Positions 17,292 through 24,741 of a stretch of DNA of 35,427 bases are shown here, piece by piece; positions within the stretch are counted from its first letter, which is position 1, and each line of letters begins with the position of its first letter. Origin of the DNA: Hyphomonadaceae bacterium. GTDB taxonomy: Bacteria > Pseudomonadota > Alphaproteobacteria > Caulobacterales > Maricaulaceae. Both the position numbers and the translations under genes were made by a program. The stretch covers positions 1-35,427 of the forward strand of contig JACOMS010000010.1 in NCBI GenBank assembly GCA_014324115.1, written 5' to 3'. A model generated the notes under the pieces. It saw only the letters and a program-made list of their open reading frames with translations. It made no database searches and was not told the origin of the DNA.

Positions 17292-18710
17292 TCAGGTTTT
17301 AAAATTTCGGTACTTGCCCAGGGACAGGAGGATGGTCGCCCCGGCTATAAAACCGACAAGTGCGCAGGTCAGTGCACCATTGTAATTCGCAGCATCACCT
17401 CTTATGGCATTGAATATGGCGCCTGCTGTTCCGGATCCGATACCGAAAGCGGCATATACGAAACTGTAAATTTTGCCGTAGGCTTTCATGCCCATATAGC
17501 GGGATACCAGATAGGCCATGAGATCAAACTCGACACCTGCTGCAACCCCGAACAGGATGATGGCAAGGGAGTTATAAATTTGAGGGAGATCCTGCATGAG
17601 AATAAAGCAGCCGATGGCGGGAACACCCATAAAGATGAAGGCCACCAGTGGAGCCCAGACGTGGTCAACAATAAATCCACCGAGCAATCTCCCCACAATG
17701 ACGGAAAACCCTATAAGCCCCAATCCGGCATAAGAGGAAGACGCGAGCCCCGGAGAGTATCCCTTATCCAGCAGTATATTGATGATGTTAATGATGATCC
17801 CGGAAACACAGGCACCGAGCATCAGAAAGGCAGTCAAAATTACCCAAAACCTGAAGTCGCAAACGGTCTGCCTCAATGTCAAACCGGGCAGATCGGACTC
17901 CCGCCCAGGTGTTTCACGGCCTGTTTCGAGGGCTATGAATCCCAACAGCAGGCCCACCATAAGGATGGCAGTCCATATGACGCCTACGGTTCCCAAAGAC
18001 AGGACGATCAAGCCCCAGACGCCCGGTACTATTATGAGCGGGATCAGCCATGATGAAGAGTCGGGTTTGCTCTCCATCCGGTCGGCCAGGGCGGTCTCTT
18101 CCTTATGGTCGCGGAAAAAAATCAGGGCCAGGGGAAGTGACAGAATTATGGGCAGTAATCCGACAACGAAATAGGCTACTCGCCAGTTTGTTTCATCCAT
18201 TACGAATTGAACGAATGGTGGAGCCAACAAACCGTAAACCCCCGTGCCTGTGAGGGCAAAACCAAGGGCCAGGCCGCGACTTTTGTCAAAGTTGTTTACG
18301 ATTGCTTTGGACCATGTGAGCGGCAAGGTTCCCGAACCCGCCACGGCCATTGCGTAGAATATAGTGTAAAACACCCGGGGATTGTCGCTGGTCAATCCCA
18401 ATGCGCCCGTTCCAATTCCGAGCATGATAATTGCCGGTATGAGTACCCGTCTGGCTCCAAACCGATCTGTCAGGCTGCCGGCAATCGGAGCGCCTACGAG
18501 GACACCTGCCGTCATGAAAATGAATACCGATGCCGTTGTGACCCGATCCCATCCGAATTCTTCGCCAAGCCCGGGCGCAATTGTGATTGTGGCGTAGTAG
18601 GGAAGGGGGCTGAGGCACAGACCTATGCCGACAAAACTTGCCAGGACAATGGGCCAGCCCTTTGCCCATTCACTTTTTCCCGATGTCATCGTTTGAGATT
18701 TTTCAGACAT
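17292..18710 (-). CDS. MFS transporter (OFA/monocarboxylate-like)
   Basis: Major facilitator with 12 predicted membrane segments, 472 residues from ATG 18710 (MSEKSQTMTSGKSEWAKGWP). A GGGGAAT stretch precedes it; the frame upstream of this ATG is not supported. Motif A is visible between helices 2 and 3 as GSLTDRFGARRVL, and the half-repeat equivalent as GRLLGGFIVDHVWAP. The overall pattern resembles oxalate/formate-type and monocarboxylate MFS carriers, so a small organic acid is a guess for the substrate. It is divergent from the FAD oxidase gene with 61 bases between, suggesting joint control and perhaps uptake of the oxidase substrate or product. Confidence 0.8.
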   Translation of the reverse strand: MSEKSQTMTSGKSEWAKGWPIVLASFVGIGLCLSPLPYYATITIAPGLGEEFGWDRVTTASVFIFMTAGVLVGAPIAGSLTDRFGARRVLIPAIIMLGIGTGALGLTSDNPRVFYTIFYAMAVAGSGTLPLTWSKAIVNNFDKSRGLALGFALTGTGVYGLLAPPFVQFVMDETNWRVAYFVVGLLPIILSLPLALIFFRDHKEETALADRMESKPDSSSWLIPLIIVPGVWGLIVLSLGTVGVIWTAILMVGLLLGFIALETGRETPGRESDLPGLTLRQTVCDFRFWVILTAFLMLGACVSGIIINIINILLDKGYSPGLASSSYAGLGLIGFSVIVGRLLGGFIVDHVWAPLVAFIFMGVPAIGCFILMQDLPQIYNSLAIILFGVAAGVEFDLMAYLVSRYMGMKAYGKIYSFVYAAFGIGSGTAGAIFNAIRGDAANYNGALTCALVGFIAGATILLSLGKYRNFKT

Positions 18711-18771
18711 ATATTCCCCGTTGTGCTTTAACAGGCGGAACATTAGCAACATGGGTTGAGGGAATAAAGCG

Positions 18772-20193
18772 TTGACTCAAGGTAATCCGATAACACGTCG
18801 GCACACCCTGCTCGGGCTTGGGGCCGCCTCGCTTTTACCGGCCTGTCGTCCGTCAGGGAAAGCATTCGAAGCTGAGATCATTGTCATCGGCGCCGGCCTG
18901 TCCGGTCTTTATGCGGCACGTTTGCTCTCACAGGCAGGCAGAGATGTGCTGGTTCTGGAATCCGGTGATCGTGTCGGTGGACGATTATACAGTATCGATG
19001 CCCCCAACGGCGGTTACAGCGAGGGCGGAGGTGAGGAAATCGGAGCCGGTTATGCACGTATCAGACATACCGCCGGAGAACTTGGCACAAGACTGAACCC
19101 CGACAGCCTGTCACCCCCTGCCACGACCTATGTAATAGACGGTCAGGCGTATACAAAAGACACCTTGCGCCCTGTGCTGGAAAAAGTGTTTCCCGAAGGC
19201 TTTGCGTCCGGCTCGCCCGGATCGGCGCTGTTTCGGGCTGCCGCTCGACAGAACCCGCTCACCTCCGCCGCGGACTGGACGCAGACCGCATTCACGGAAT
19301 TCGACCTTTCCGCGGCGCAGTTTCTCAGGGCGAACGGGTTTGGCGACGAGGGATGTGGACTCATTGATCATACACTGAATGCCAACGCCCTGGATACGTA
19401 TTCAATGATGAATGTGTACCGGACACTGTATCTGTTTGCGCAGTCCCGACAGATGGGCCCGTCACTCCAAGTTGAAGGCGGTGCACAAAAATTACCCGAA
19501 GCCATGGCGGATGCCCTGCCTCGTGCCGTCAAAACCCGACAACATGTACAGTCCGTCTTTGTCGACGATCAGGGTGTCACCGTTAAAACCCGCACCGGTT
19601 CAGGCTGGCGTGCCGCCTATGTCATATGCTCTGTTCCCTTTGCCGCCTTGAACAACATCCGCCTTGAAGCTCCGCTCCCGGCTACGCAACGGGCCGCTCT
19701 TAAGGGTCTGCCCTACACCCGGATACTGCAGGTGCATTTTGAAGCCGGGATTCCGTTTTGGGAAAAGGACGGTCTTCCCGCCAACACATGGACTGACTCC
19801 CGGGCTGAACGCATTTTCATGGCTCGGGATGACAGCGGCCAGCCGAATGGATTGGGGCGTATCTGGATAAACGGGGCCGGGGCCGCGACGATGAATGCCA
19901 GAAGCGATGCTGAAATCGCAGCATGGGCGCCGGAAGCCGTCATGGCGGCCCGGCCGACCAGTGAAGGTCTGATCAATGTATACAAAATTCAACGCTGGAC
20001 CCGCTCCAACCCGCTAGCCGGCGGAGCTTACATGCACTGGGCACCCGGGCAGATCGCAAAGTGGGCCGGACATATGCGACAACCGGCCGGGCGGCTCTAT
20101 TTCTGCGGTGAACACCTCGGTCATCTTCACACGGGTATGGAAGGCGCGATGGAATCCGGAGAAATGGCGGCCTTTGACTTGCTTGACATCTGA
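18772..20193 (+). CDS. Exported FAD-dependent amine oxidase family protein
   Basis: Flavin amine oxidase (monoamine-oxidase type), 473 residues. It starts at TTG 18772 after GAGGGA. The N-terminus has a twin-arginine signal (TRRHTLLGLGAASLLPAC) with a lipobox-like LPAC, so a folded, FAD-loaded enzyme is probably exported and perhaps lipid-anchored. FAD binding: VIGAGLSGLYAARLL with GxGxxG, then GDRVGGRLYS. The C-terminal FAD segment is RLYFCGEHLGHLHTGMEG. The amine substrate is unknown. It is followed 20 bases later by a Crp/Fnr regulator on the same strand and faces away from an MFS carrier. Confidence 0.85.
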   Translation: MTQGNPITRRHTLLGLGAASLLPACRPSGKAFEAEIIVIGAGLSGLYAARLLSQAGRDVLVLESGDRVGGRLYSIDAPNGGYSEGGGEEIGAGYARIRHTAGELGTRLNPDSLSPPATTYVIDGQAYTKDTLRPVLEKVFPEGFASGSPGSALFRAAARQNPLTSAADWTQTAFTEFDLSAAQFLRANGFGDEGCGLIDHTLNANALDTYSMMNVYRTLYLFAQSRQMGPSLQVEGGAQKLPEAMADALPRAVKTRQHVQSVFVDDQGVTVKTRTGSGWRAAYVICSVPFAALNNIRLEAPLPATQRAALKGLPYTRILQVHFEAGIPFWEKDGLPANTWTDSRAERIFMARDDSGQPNGLGRIWINGAGAATMNARSDAEIAAWAPEAVMAARPTSEGLINVYKIQRWTRSNPLAGGAYMHWAPGQIAKWAGHMRQPAGRLYFCGEHLGHLHTGMEGAMESGEMAAFDLLDI

Positions 20194-20213
20194 AACCAAT
20201 CTAGACTGGACGT

Positions 20214-20942
20214 ATGACATTACGTCGCGGAAATCTGGGCGGAAATCTGGCTGAAATGGCCGAGAGCTTCTCATCCCCCGAGCTTGATCGTCTGTTTGAC
20301 GAAGGACGCGAGCGAACTTTCAGCACGGGCGAGCATTTGATCACCGAAGGTGCGTCCACGGAATATTTCTATGACATTCTGGACGGTACTGTAGCCTTGG
20401 CCCGAAACGGGAGTGATGGACGCCGACAGATACTGGCCTTTCTGAGCGCCCGACAATTTCTGGGGGTTGCATCCACGGCTCGCTATCCAAACCTGGCCAC
20501 GGCCCTGACACCTGTGACGGCCATATCATATTCGCGGTCCGCCCTTGAACGGGCCTTGAATACGACACCGGGATTCGCTTCGAAATTCAGGATCGCCCTG
20601 ACACTTATCCTCGAGTCTTCTCATGACCATATCTATACGATCGGGCAAAGATCAGCCGTCGAGCGCGTCGCCTCCTTTCTCCTCTACCTGCGCGCCAACC
20701 AGGCCCGTTTTGCAGCAGAAGGTCCTCGGGAAAAAAGCGAGCATGTTGAGCTGCCCATGACGCGACTCGACATCGCTGATTTTCTCGGTGTGACGATTGA
20801 GACCGTCAGCCGTGCATTCTCATACTTGAAAAGACGGGGTATCGTCAGTTTTACAGACTCCCATTCCTGCGAACTGATCAAAATGGACCGTATCCGTGAA
20901 CTCGGCGGGCGCGACGATTTTACCCAACACAGGGGAGCATAA
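20214..20942 (+). CDS. Crp/Fnr family transcriptional regulator
   Basis: 242 residues: an N-terminal cyclic-nucleotide-like beta barrel (about 30-125), a dimer helix, and a C-terminal winged helix-turn-helix (LPMTRLDIADFLGVTIETVSRAFSYLKRRGI). The recognition helix has E--SR (ETVSR), the residues that give Fnr/FixK proteins their TTGAT half-site. The N-terminal cysteine cluster of oxygen-sensing Fnr is absent, so it is more like FixK or Dnr, and any signal is unknown. It probably shares a transcript with the amine oxidase. ATG 20214 is weakly supported; ATG 20256 is an alternative. The palindrome at 30394 is a possible target. Confidence 0.88.
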   Translation: MTLRRGNLGGNLAEMAESFSSPELDRLFDEGRERTFSTGEHLITEGASTEYFYDILDGTVALARNGSDGRRQILAFLSARQFLGVASTARYPNLATALTPVTAISYSRSALERALNTTPGFASKFRIALTLILESSHDHIYTIGQRSAVERVASFLLYLRANQARFAAEGPREKSEHVELPMTRLDIADFLGVTIETVSRAFSYLKRRGIVSFTDSHSCELIKMDRIRELGGRDDFTQHRGA

Positions 20943-21015
20943 TCCGGCTGGTTTGCGAATTATCAATACCCGATAGGCTGCAAAACCTATGCTCCCCACT
21001 GGCAAGGAGACTATT

Positions 21016-21492
21016 ATGAACGAACTTAAGAAAATGATGCCGTTATTGGCCCGTCACGAAGGGATCTGGGAAGGCACCTACCGTTATTACGACGCAGATG
21101 GCAACAAGACCGATGAGCACAAGTCCCGTCTGATTTGCCGTTTTCCCGAGGACGGCCCGCATCCTTATCACCAGACCAATATATATAGCTGGGCTGACGG
21201 CAAAACTGAGACCCGTGACTTTCCGGCGACCGTAAAAGACGGTCGTGTCTGGTGGGACAATGATCTCATTCAGGGTTGGGCCGCCGACATGGACCTGGAT
21301 CAACACAGGCGCACCACTGTTCTGTATTGGGTGCGCACGGGCGAACCGGATCTCTATCTGTATGAAATGATACAGATTTCCGATTGCGGTCAGAAGCGCG
21401 CCCGCACGTGGCAGTGGTTCAGGAATGATGAGCTGTTTTCACGTACGCTGGTGGATGAGCGCAAGGTCAGCGATAGCTGGGAAGGTCATTAG
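21016..21492 (+). CDS. Small calycin-like conserved hypothetical protein
   Basis: 158 residues from ATG 21016, preceded by AAGGAG; the longer frame upstream is unsupported. The sequence is soluble and rich in aromatic residues and beta strands: HEGIWEGTYRYYDADG at the start, WADGKTETRDFPATVKDGRVWW in the middle, and ARTWQWFRNDELFSRTLVDE at the end. This fits a lipocalin/calycin barrel of the DUF3598-like kind, which often carries small hydrophobic ligands; that assignment is by resemblance only. No signal peptide is seen. It points towards the DUF1838 gene, which reads the other way. The 210 bases between the two genes are GC-rich with no clear gene. Confidence 0.6.
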   Translation: MNELKKMMPLLARHEGIWEGTYRYYDADGNKTDEHKSRLICRFPEDGPHPYHQTNIYSWADGKTETRDFPATVKDGRVWWDNDLIQGWAADMDLDQHRRTTVLYWVRTGEPDLYLYEMIQISDCGQKRARTWQWFRNDELFSRTLVDERKVSDSWEGH

Positions 21493-21702
21493 GCATCCGG
21501 ATCAACCGGGTGTTCTTCCCGCCTGCGGGGATGCGGCCCGATCCATAAGCCAGGTGATTCGGGCGTGGGCCGTCGGCATATTCGACCTGAGGTCGGCTGA
21601 GGCCGGATACCGGGCCCTGACCCGGCCGCTGGCGCCTGCGCTGGCCCGGCCGACGCGCCGCATGTACAACGACGGGCCAACCTGACACCGGGGTACTCCG
21701 AA

Positions 21703-22692
21703 TCAGTCCTGCCGTTTCGGCAATTCAATCTCGCCCTGTTTTACCGCCTTGTAGTACTTCCAGCTGGTCATATTGTCCCGGGGATCATCGGGATCGGGGG
21801 GGCCGACATATTCGGGATAATGATTGCGGATTTCCGACTTCATGGTTTCGGACAGTTCATCCCAGTCATTGAGCTTCCGCCCCGCCGTGTGCATATAGAT
21901 AATCCCGTCGCGTCCGGCCATTTTCATCCAGGGGAGCCAATCCGACATACGCGCCCAGCCGACAGCGGTGCGGGCTGTGTCGGTGTTTCTGTCCAGCAGA
22001 TCATCCACATCGCCAAAAAAATTGAACATTTCGGTGGCATGATAGGTGCCGCCGACTTCGCTCTGGAATTCGCTGCCCAGCGGGTTGTGATAAAAGAGCG
22101 GGACGGTGAGACTCATCTGGAATTTGTCGCCCAGAATATCGCCGCCAAAGGTGATGTCCCTGCCGTCGCGACCCTTCACAAAACTTTCGAAGTTGACCGG
22201 ATCATTGGCCACATGCATGACCGTAACCTCCTCGCCCGTCCAGGGATTTTCCCATGTTTTGAGGACCTCGCCGGTCTCGACATCTTGGTAGAGCAGGATT
22301 TCCCGGGAGACAAGCTTGTACCCGAGGCCGCGGTTTTCGTCGACGATTGTCTTGCAGGAGCGGACATTCATCCCCTCAACATTGAAAATGTTGCGGTCAC
22401 GCTCGCCCATACGGCGGGAGTAGGCACGCCCGAACCAGTGATAGGTGACCGGCTTGTTATCGATAGTGGAGCATTGCACCTTGCGCATGGCTTCGAGTGC
22501 ATCCGCAGGCACATCAAGATTGAGAGTATCGGCACTCGCCGCGGCGGCCTCCGGCGGCTGGGGCTCCTGTGCAGGCGCCTGTGTCGCTTTATCCGCATTT
22601 TCCCCGACTGGTCCTGTCACCGACACCTGTTCCTGGCACGCCGTCACCATAATGGCCGCCACCGCTGCCGTGATCACGTGTTTCACATTCAT
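21703..22692 (-). CDS. DUF1838 family lipoprotein
   Basis: 329 residues, starting at ATG 22692 after CGGAGAC. The N-terminus is a lipoprotein signal (MNVKHVITAAVAAIMVTAC), then a Pro/Gln/Ala-rich linker, then the DUF1838 body (MHVANDPVNFES, VPLFYHNPLGSEF, TYHATEMFNFF, WLPWMKMAGRDG). DUF1838 proteins have no established biochemical role. The linker segment TQAPAQEPQPPEAAA is nearly the same as the signal-peptide end of the neighbouring CpeT-like gene. It is last in a five-gene minus-strand operon, one base after the stop of the previous gene. Confidence 0.75.
   Translation of the reverse strand: MNVKHVITAAVAAIMVTACQEQVSVTGPVGENADKATQAPAQEPQPPEAAAASADTLNLDVPADALEAMRKVQCSTIDNKPVTYHWFGRAYSRRMGERDRNIFNVEGMNVRSCKTIVDENRGLGYKLVSREILLYQDVETGEVLKTWENPWTGEEVTVMHVANDPVNFESFVKGRDGRDITFGGDILGDKFQMSLTVPLFYHNPLGSEFQSEVGGTYHATEMFNFFGDVDDLLDRNTDTARTAVGWARMSDWLPWMKMAGRDGIIYMHTAGRKLNDWDELSETMKSEIRNHYPEYVGPPDPDDPRDNMTSWKYYKAVKQGEIELPKRQD
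22539..22588 (-). repeat. 50-bp block shared with the neighbouring gene (copy 1)
   Basis: This block in the DUF1838 lipoprotein gene matches 23635-23684 in the CpeT-like gene at 46 of 50 bases. It encodes ATQAPAQExQPPExAA in both. In the CpeT-like protein it spans the signal-peptide cleavage region; here it lies in the linker after the lipobox. Confidence 0.85.
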
Positions 22693-22693
22693 G

Positions 22694-23731
22694 TCAGTCT
22701 CCGTTTCCCGTCTTGAGATTGATACCGGGGATAACGGTCGTATCACCCAATGTACAGCTCGCCTGGAGCCAGCGCAGGTTCAGCGCAATCCGCCCGGAAT
22801 CCGGGGCTGTCCAAGTATAGGATACCGGGCGCTCCGGATCATCGCCCCTGTGCGCATAGAGGACCAGAGAGTTGCGGTTGTTCCCCATCGGCCAGACGAC
22901 ATTGCGCATCCTGATCCCGACTGTCTGATGATCGTCGGACTCCAGCCAGACTTTTCCGCCTTGATCGTGGATGCCGATATTGTTGTAAAAACCGTATTCG
23001 CCGTCATGTTTCTGTGGGCTGACCCAGCAGTTGAACATGCGGGCGCGGTTGCTCTTGTGATGGATGCGGGCCTTGTTGCCGTAGACATAATTGCCGTCCG
23101 TGTCCTCGGCCTCATCCCGAATCCAGATGGAGGATCTGGACAGTTGCAGATCGTCCGTAATCACCAGCATCCTCCCGGAGCGCCGACTTTCGACCCGACA
23201 GGCGCCCGGTTTCATCGTGCCGTGAAAATGTTCGTTCTGATAGCGCCAGTAGACTTCACACCCCGGATAGACGGTGAAATCGGACGGGGTGAGCCCATCC
23301 AGTTTTGAGGCGTCGGCATGGGCCCCTTTCAGGGCGGCGGTATTCCCGGGAACATAAATGGTCAGTCGAATGGCGTTTTCGTCAAAATCCGGCTCAAAGC
23401 TGTAAATTCGCTGGCGGTAAATGTTATCAGGGTCATCATCGGCATATTGTTCCACGTAGAAGGTCTCACCGGGGAAGGCCGGGAGATCCACAGGCGCGAA
23501 AATGTGGTGGATGCGGCCGTGGCGTTCGTGTTCGGGAACGCCGAGGTTTTCGTTGAAATAGACCTGTTCCATATTGTCATAGCGACCCGGAAACCAGTTG
23601 AGGAAGCGGGCGAAATCGCGCTTTAGAATACGATCCGCGGCGGACTCCGGCGGCTGGAGCTCCTGGGCGGGCGCCTGTGTCGCTCCAAACAACAAAGGCG
23701 CGGTGAAGCAGAATGAGAGCAGTTTTTTCAT
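22694..23731 (-). CDS. Exported CpeT/CpcT-like protein
   Basis: 345 residues from ATG 23731. It has a Sec signal peptide (MKKLLSFCFTAPLLFGATQA) with likely cleavage after APA. The mature protein opens LNWFPGRYDNMEQVYF and contains EQYADDDPDNIYRQRIYSFE and VYPGCEVYWRYQNEHFHGTM, which resembles the CpeT/CpcT fold known from cyanobacterial bilin lyases. This host shows no phycobiliproteins here, so a different role, such as binding a tetrapyrrole or other ligand in the periplasm, is more likely. It sits one base from both the DUF1330 gene upstream and the DUF1838 gene downstream, so the three are translated together. Confidence 0.7.
   Translation of the reverse strand: MKKLLSFCFTAPLLFGATQAPAQELQPPESAADRILKRDFARFLNWFPGRYDNMEQVYFNENLGVPEHERHGRIHHIFAPVDLPAFPGETFYVEQYADDDPDNIYRQRIYSFEPDFDENAIRLTIYVPGNTAALKGAHADASKLDGLTPSDFTVYPGCEVYWRYQNEHFHGTMKPGACRVESRRSGRMLVITDDLQLSRSSIWIRDEAEDTDGNYVYGNKARIHHKSNRARMFNCWVSPQKHDGEYGFYNNIGIHDQGGKVWLESDDHQTVGIRMRNVVWPMGNNRNSLVLYAHRGDDPERPVSYTWTAPDSGRIALNLRWLQASCTLGDTTVIPGINLKTGNGD
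23635..23684 (-). repeat. 50-bp block shared with the neighbouring gene (copy 2)
   Basis: Partner of the block at 22539-22588, same strand and same reading frame, about 1.1 kb apart. It covers the end of the signal peptide and start of the mature CpeT-like protein. Confidence 0.85.
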
Positions 23732-23732
23732 A

Positions 23733-24131
23733 TCAGTCCATCGCGAATTTCGGCGCGTCAATCACCAGAACCTGCACATCGGCAATGCCTTCACGGAGCT
23801 TTCGCACCTCGGCATATTCATCGGAGTTCCAGTAGGCCTTGACCGCATCCCGATTCTCCCATTCGGAAATCACCACAGACGTTCCGTCGCCCCAATCCCC
23901 CTCAAGAAGTTCCGCCCCCGGTCCCATCATGACATACCGCCCGCCGTATTTGGCGACCAGAGGCGTGTTGGCCTTGGCATATCCGGCCAGAAACGCCTCG
24001 CGATCATGCAGCCTGGCCGTGATGATCATGTAGGTTTTTGTCTCGCTCATCTGTGCCTCACCCTGCTGCGTCCCGGTAGCGCATCCTGTCAGACACAGAA
24101 CCGCGAACACCGTCATGAACAACCGTCCCAT
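23733..24131 (-). CDS. DUF1330 family lipoprotein
   Basis: 132 residues from ATG 24131: lipoprotein signal MGRLFMTVFAVLCLTGC with lipobox LTGC, then a DUF1330 dimeric alpha/beta-barrel domain (TYMIITARLHDREAFLAGYA, GGRYVMMGPGAELLEGDWGDG, VVISEWENRDAVKAYWNSDEY). DUF1330 domains are small ferredoxin-like folds, usually cytoplasmic; an anchored, exported copy is unusual. It lies 46 bases after the hydrolase gene and one base before the CpeT-like gene. Confidence 0.8.
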   Translation of the reverse strand: MGRLFMTVFAVLCLTGCATGTQQGEAQMSETKTYMIITARLHDREAFLAGYAKANTPLVAKYGGRYVMMGPGAELLEGDWGDGTSVVISEWENRDAVKAYWNSDEYAEVRKLREGIADVQVLVIDAPKFAMD

Positions 24132-24177
24132 AATTGCCCTGCCTAAGGGCGTTCCTGCCGATGCAAATTGATATATG

Positions 24178-24741
24178 TCATATTGCATCAAGAAATATCT
24201 CCCTCAAAAGCGCAGCCATAGCCTTGCTCTCGAAGACAGGTTTTTCAATGTCTTCGCGTGTGATCAGGTGGGCATGTTTCAGGATTTCAGCCGCCTTTAC
24301 GGTCGGTTCGAACAATGATGATTGTGTGGCAATGACCGTAACCTCATGCCGACATCGAGCCAGCGCCGTTTCCGCATCATAGGCAAAGGCCGCCCGGAAC
24401 GCATCCTGTGTCGGGTCATCGGGATCCAGACCTGCAGCGTATTTTTCCCTCGTGGCCTCGTCAAAAAAGGGAATATCAACGAGTACAGGTTTTCCGACAT
24501 CTGCTTGCCGGGCCGCCATTTCCAGGGCGACCAGGCACCCCGTGTGAAAGCCAAGCAGAGTTGTTCCAGGCTCAACAGGCAGGAGTTGTTCGGCATAGGC
24601 TTCGATTGAGACCCGGGTGCGCGGCCTGTTGCCGTACCCGGCATAGGTTGCGGCCCCGGATACGAACTCCGGCAGCCGTTTGCGTACGGAATCAAAAAAC
24701 GCCCCTGTATGCGGGGCCGGCGGCAGGAACACAATCATCAT
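24178..24741 (-). CDS. Alpha/beta-hydrolase-fold protein with atypical nucleophile elbow
   Basis: 187 residues. The N-terminus MMIVFLPPAPHTGAFFDSVRKRL and the central LLGFHTGCLVALEMA fit an alpha/beta hydrolase. The elbow G-x-Nuc-x-G is G-F-H-T-G, so His takes the nucleophile place, and the protein is shorter than most hydrolases. It may be a non-standard enzyme or a binding protein. Its ATG (24741) overlaps the stop of the J-MFS gene as ATGA, so the two are translationally coupled. There is no signal peptide, so it is probably cytoplasmic, acting on what the carrier moves. Confidence 0.65.
   Translation of the reverse strand: MMIVFLPPAPHTGAFFDSVRKRLPEFVSGAATYAGYGNRPRTRVSIEAYAEQLLPVEPGTTLLGFHTGCLVALEMAARQADVGKPVLVDIPFFDEATREKYAAGLDPDDPTQDAFRAAFAYDAETALARCRHEVTVIATQSSLFEPTVKAAEILKHAHLITREDIEKPVFESKAMAALLREIFLDAI

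Noticed and set aside
17280-17300. GGGGTCAGGTTTT resembling a beta IS end
   Set aside because: Only GGGTCAGG matches, it overlaps the MFS stop region, and no transposase remnant adjoins it.
17286-18053. Plus-strand open frame of 255 residues
   Set aside because: It lies antisense to the MFS gene, is highly polar with odd composition, and matches no family.
21425-21728. Overlapping open frames on both strands in the GC-rich gap between 21492 and 21703
   Set aside because: They overlap the ends of real genes, have biased Arg/Pro/Ala content and no start signals; GC-rich sequence gives such frames by chance.
24167-24180. TTGATATATGTCAT as an Fnr box before the DUF1330 gene
   Set aside because: The second half-site matches poorly, and the site lies at the end of the hydrolase gene within an operon.
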